From Candidatus Gastranaerophilales bacterium (GTDB lineage Bacteria; Cyanobacteriota; Vampirovibrionia; Gastranaerophilales; Gastranaerophilaceae), in the NCBI GenBank assembly GCA_947625445.1, contig CANQOM010000085.1, positions 1 to 6,919 of the forward strand: a stretch of 6,919 bases of DNA. Reading direction: 5' to 3'. A program made the position numbers and the translations under genes. The notes under the pieces are model-generated. The model was not told the origin of the DNA, made no database searches, and was given only the letters and a program-made list of their open reading frames with translations. Positions 4,796 to 6,919 of the stretch are shown here, piece after piece (positions within the stretch are counted from its first letter, which is position 1; each line of letters begins with the position of its first letter).

Positions 4796-6760
4796 ATGTT
4801 AAACAATGATAATTATTCTTTTAACAGAAAGTTAATGCAAGCGTACTTAAATGCAGCTGATACAAAAGGCGTTAAGAATAACGATAATACAAAACTTTTG
4901 CAGTTAAGTAACGATACAGAAGATGAAGCAATATTTGCCGAATCTGACGGTGATATTTTTCATGTTAAATATGATGATTCAAAACAAGATTATTCGGTTA
5001 GTTCCATAAATATGTCTCAAGCTAAGAAATTGCTTAGTGCAGGCGATTATGCGCAATATGAAAAAATAGAAGATGAATATAGCGACCTTGAAGGATGGAT
5101 AAAAAGTGTCTCTGCTTCTGATAATGACATTGCATTAGCGAGTGAGAGTGAAACTGTTCCTGTTCACAGAGATGGTACCGGCTCTTCTCTTGAAAGAGTT
5201 GAAGCTTTAGGAAGTACTGTTGAAAAATTGCCTACTACTCAAATGTTTAAAGATAAAAATGGTAATATTTCCAGAGATAAAATTCAAGCTTGGTTAGATG
5301 ACAATGGATATAGCTCTGATACAACTGTAGAAGGCGGATTTAATGTTGATGATGTTCTGGCTTATTTCTCCAACACTAAATATGGTGAAGAAAAGTTATA
5401 TTATCACTTACTTGCTAATGAAGCTTGGTTAGATAAAGGTGCTACGGGTAATAATAAAATTGACGGTAAATTATCTAATGCAGAAGTTAAAAACTTTTAT
5501 TTTGACAGATTTGGTATAGATGTTACTGATAATCAGACTGTTAGTATTTCTCAGGTTGAAAAGTGGAGAGAAGATAATAAAGAAGTCGGAAGTACTCTTC
5601 ATAAAGATTTTACATATGTTTCTTTAGATAATTTTACTCGCTCATACGGTCAATTTACATATAAAGCAAATGACGGTCATACCTACGACGATGACTTTGA
5701 TTATGATTATGATAATGATTTTAGATACAATGATAGGAAATTAAATTATAATTCATTTAGTACGGCAGATAAAATTTCTAATGTTTTAGATAATTTAAAA
5801 AATGCCGGAGACTATGAAGCAACAATAGAAATGAAGAAAAATGTAAGTCTTAAAGATTTAAATGAAGGTAAAAACGTTATACTTTATGATGGTGAATCGT
5901 ATGATATAACTAGAATTACAAATTCTTATGTCTTTTTGAATGTAGATGGTAAAGAAATTAAAGTTGCTCGTGGCAGTTCTTCTTCATCATTTGAAGGCAA
6001 ATGTAAAAATGCAATAGAAAATCTTATTTATAGTGCTAATAAGACTATTTCAAGTAATTCATCAAATAATGAAAATGATGATGACTACAGATATAATGAA
6101 AAAGTGTTATCATATTCAAACTTTGATTCTTCAACAAAGATTTCAAATATTTTGGATAAATTTGTAAATAATCAAAATTATGAAGCATCAATAGAAATGA
6201 AGAAAAATGTAAGTCTTAAAAATGAAATTAACGGCAAAAATGTTGTACTTTATGATGGTGAAACATATGACATAACTAATGTTACAAGTTCGTATGTATA
6301 TTTAAATGTCGATGGTCAAAGAGTCAAAGTTGCAAGAGGCAATTCTTCTTCCTCTTTTGAAAATAAATGTAGAAATGCTATAGATAATATGGTTTATAGT
6401 TCTGATAAATTAATTTCATCTTCACCATCAGGTTCTTCTTCAAATGGTAATTATAGTAATTATTCCTTAAACAATTCTACTGCAGAACAGGTTGAAAATA
6501 TAATGGATAAAATTCAAGCTAACGGAGATTCTACGGCTTCTTTATCTATAAGTACTAAAAATTGGTTTAGAGAAAATGGCAAAACACTTGTTCCTGTTGG
6601 AAATTATGAAATAACTGTTAATGATGATTATGTTAAAATGAAAGATTCCGACGGTAATATCTATAAAATTCCGAGAGGTACTGATGAATATTGCTTTGAA
6701 TGGTATTGCAGTAAAGAAAATAAATCATCTTTAAACAAAATCACAACGGATTTTGATTAG
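4796..6760 (+). CDS. Unrecognised 654-aa protein: EF-hand-like N-terminal half and three C-terminal repeat modules
   Basis: I do not recognise this protein. It is acidic, rich in Asn/Ser/Asp, and has no signal peptide or membrane segment. Residues 1-115 are a charged region with no motif I know. Residues 145-260 look like helix-loop-helix units with EF-hand-like loops: D-K-N-G-N-I-S (153-159), N-K-I-D-G-K-L-S-N-A-E (220-230), and two more degenerate ones near 180 and 245-255. Calcium binding is therefore plausible. An Asp/Tyr-rich linker (298-309) leads to module 1 (309-423), module 2 (431-545, about 60% identical to module 1 by hand count) and a diverged module 3 (about 553-648). Ser/Asn-rich linkers join them. 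Each module has a helix, a β-rich core with YDIT...YV-x-L, and the signature R-G-x5-F-E-x2-C (Cys 403, 525, 638). The gene has its own promoter and terminator. It could be a structural, adhesive or non-classically secreted protein; this is unproven. Confidence 0.85.
   Translation: MLNNDNYSFNRKLMQAYLNAADTKGVKNNDNTKLLQLSNDTEDEAIFAESDGDIFHVKYDDSKQDYSVSSINMSQAKKLLSAGDYAQYEKIEDEYSDLEGWIKSVSASDNDIALASESETVPVHRDGTGSSLERVEALGSTVEKLPTTQMFKDKNGNISRDKIQAWLDDNGYSSDTTVEGGFNVDDVLAYFSNTKYGEEKLYYHLLANEAWLDKGATGNNKIDGKLSNAEVKNFYFDRFGIDVTDNQTVSISQVEKWREDNKEVGSTLHKDFTYVSLDNFTRSYGQFTYKANDGHTYDDDFDYDYDNDFRYNDRKLNYNSFSTADKISNVLDNLKNAGDYEATIEMKKNVSLKDLNEGKNVILYDGESYDITRITNSYVFLNVDGKEIKVARGSSSSSFEGKCKNAIENLIYSANKTISSNSSNNENDDDYRYNEKVLSYSNFDSSTKISNILDKFVNNQNYEASIEMKKNVSLKNEINGKNVVLYDGETYDITNVTSSYVYLNVDGQRVKVARGNSSSSFENKCRNAIDNMVYSSDKLISSSPSGSSSNGNYSNYSLNNSTAEQVENIMDKIQANGDSTASLSISTKNWFRENGKTLVPVGNYEITVNDDYVKMKDSDGNIYKIPRGTDEYCFEWYCSKENKSSLNKITTDFD
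5720..6745 (+). repeat. Three tandem protein modules within the 654-aa gene
   Basis: Module 1 is encoded at 5720-6064, module 2 at 6086-6430 (exact offset 366 nt, 122 codons) and module 3 at about 6452-6739. Modules 1 and 2 align without gaps over 115 residues. Module 3 keeps the opening helix, the Y-[DE]-I-T strand and R-G-x5-F-E-x2-C, but has diverged elsewhere and gained a second cysteine (residue 633). Confidence 0.85.
5813..6220 (+). repeat. Near-identical 42-nt blocks in modules 1 and 2
   Basis: Positions 5813-5854 and 6179-6220 differ at a single base (5822/6188), with the last 32 nt identical. They encode Y-E-A-[TS]-I-E-M-K-K-N-V-S-L-K. The surrounding module DNA differs at many sites, so this block is unusually conserved between the two copies. 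Confidence 0.85.
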
Positions 6761-6768
6761 AATAAACT

Positions 6769-6797
6769 AAAAAGGAAACTTTATAAGTTTCCTTTTC
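6769..6797. terminator. Bidirectional terminator between the 654-aa gene and ilvN
   Basis: A 12-bp stem (6770-6781 with 6785-6796; core GGAAACTT/AAGTTTCC) has a tiny loop, flanked by A5 on the left and T4 on the right. It begins 9 nt after the stop of the 654-aa gene and ends just before the stop of the converging ilvN, so it probably serves both, with the longer U-run on the ilvN side. Confidence 0.8.
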
Positions 6798-6799
6798 AG

Positions 6800-6919
6800 T
6801 TATTTATTTAAATTTATGAACTGATTTTCACGAGTTATTGCAACCATACCGGAACGTACAAGTTCTTTAACTCCTAAAGGTCTTAAAAGAGCTATAATAG
6901 CCATAACCTGCCTGTTATC
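6800..6919 (-). CDS. ilvN: Acetolactate synthase small (regulatory) subunit, C-terminal end only
   Basis: The last 39 codons of a minus-strand gene are visible; it continues beyond the right edge. The residues I-A-L-L-R-P-L-G-V-K-E-L-V-R-S-G-M-V-A-I-T-R match the conserved ending of IlvN/IlvH proteins (…L-x-P-[FYL]-G-[IV]-x-E-[LI]-x-R-[TS]-G-x-x-A-x-x-R). The small subunit activates the catalytic IlvB subunit in the first common step of branched-chain amino acid synthesis and carries the valine feedback sites in its ACT domain, which lies outside the window. The stop at 6800-6802 abuts the shared terminator. The call rests on a short segment, but the motif is distinctive; ilvH is the equivalent name. 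Confidence 0.82.
   Translation of the reverse strand, partial: DNRQVMAIIALLRPLGVKELVRSGMVAITRENQFINLNK

Noticed and set aside
5720..6745. RTX toxin or dockerin-type repeats
   Set aside because: There are no G-G-x-G-x-D nonapeptides and no paired dockerin loops; the modules are long mixed helix/strand units instead.
1..6919. CRISPR array, insertion sequence, tRNA or rRNA
   Set aside because: No regularly spaced short repeats, transposase, terminal inverted repeats with target duplication, or structured RNA sequence was seen.

Overview
The window is low-GC DNA from what looks like a diderm bacterium. My best guess is the gut cyanobacterial relatives (Vampirovibrionia/Melainabacteria, order Gastranaerophilales). 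The clues are a type IV pilin-like protein with an ID-V-N-G-D-x-G-P-N C-terminal motif, exported proteins including a small parvulin, a GatB of ordinary bacterial type, AGGA-like ribosome binding sites about 7 nt from the starts, and strongly AT-rich codon use. This assignment rests on remembered family resemblance, not on a search; a low-GC Firmicute is the main alternative.

Layout, left to right. (1) 2-577 (+) is the 3' part of a type IV pilin/pseudopilin-like gene cut by the left edge. It faces a two-gene minus-strand operon across a shared hairpin terminator. (2) The operon (2433-658, -) encodes a 375-aa exported protein with a glycine-rich membrane segment and an Ig-like C-terminal part, then a 214-aa Crp/Fnr-type regulator 3 nt downstream in the same reading frame. 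(3) 2434-2625 is a divergent intergenic region with repeated GAATAA half-sites and an inverted repeat; it leads into gatB (2626-4086, +), the aspartyl/glutamyl-tRNA amidotransferase B subunit. (4) gatB converges on a small exported parvulin-type peptidyl-prolyl isomerase (4555-4148, -) with a symmetric terminator between them. (5) 4556-4795 is a second divergent promoter region with good -10 elements on both strands. (6) 4796-6760 (+) encodes a 654-aa protein I do not recognise. It has an EF-hand-like N-terminal half and three C-terminal copies of a ~115-residue module sharing R-G-x5-F-E-x2-C. (7) At the right edge, the end of ilvN (acetolactate synthase small subunit) runs on the minus strand towards it, again across a shared terminator.

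The housekeeping genes (gatB, ilvN, parvulin) are interleaved with envelope or surface-type genes (pilin-like, 375-aa exported protein). Every convergent pair is separated by a compact hairpin. There is no sign of a mobile element, CRISPR array, tRNA or rRNA. The parts most worth a second look are the three-module 654-aa protein and the exported-protein/Crp-type regulator operon with its poly-A junction.
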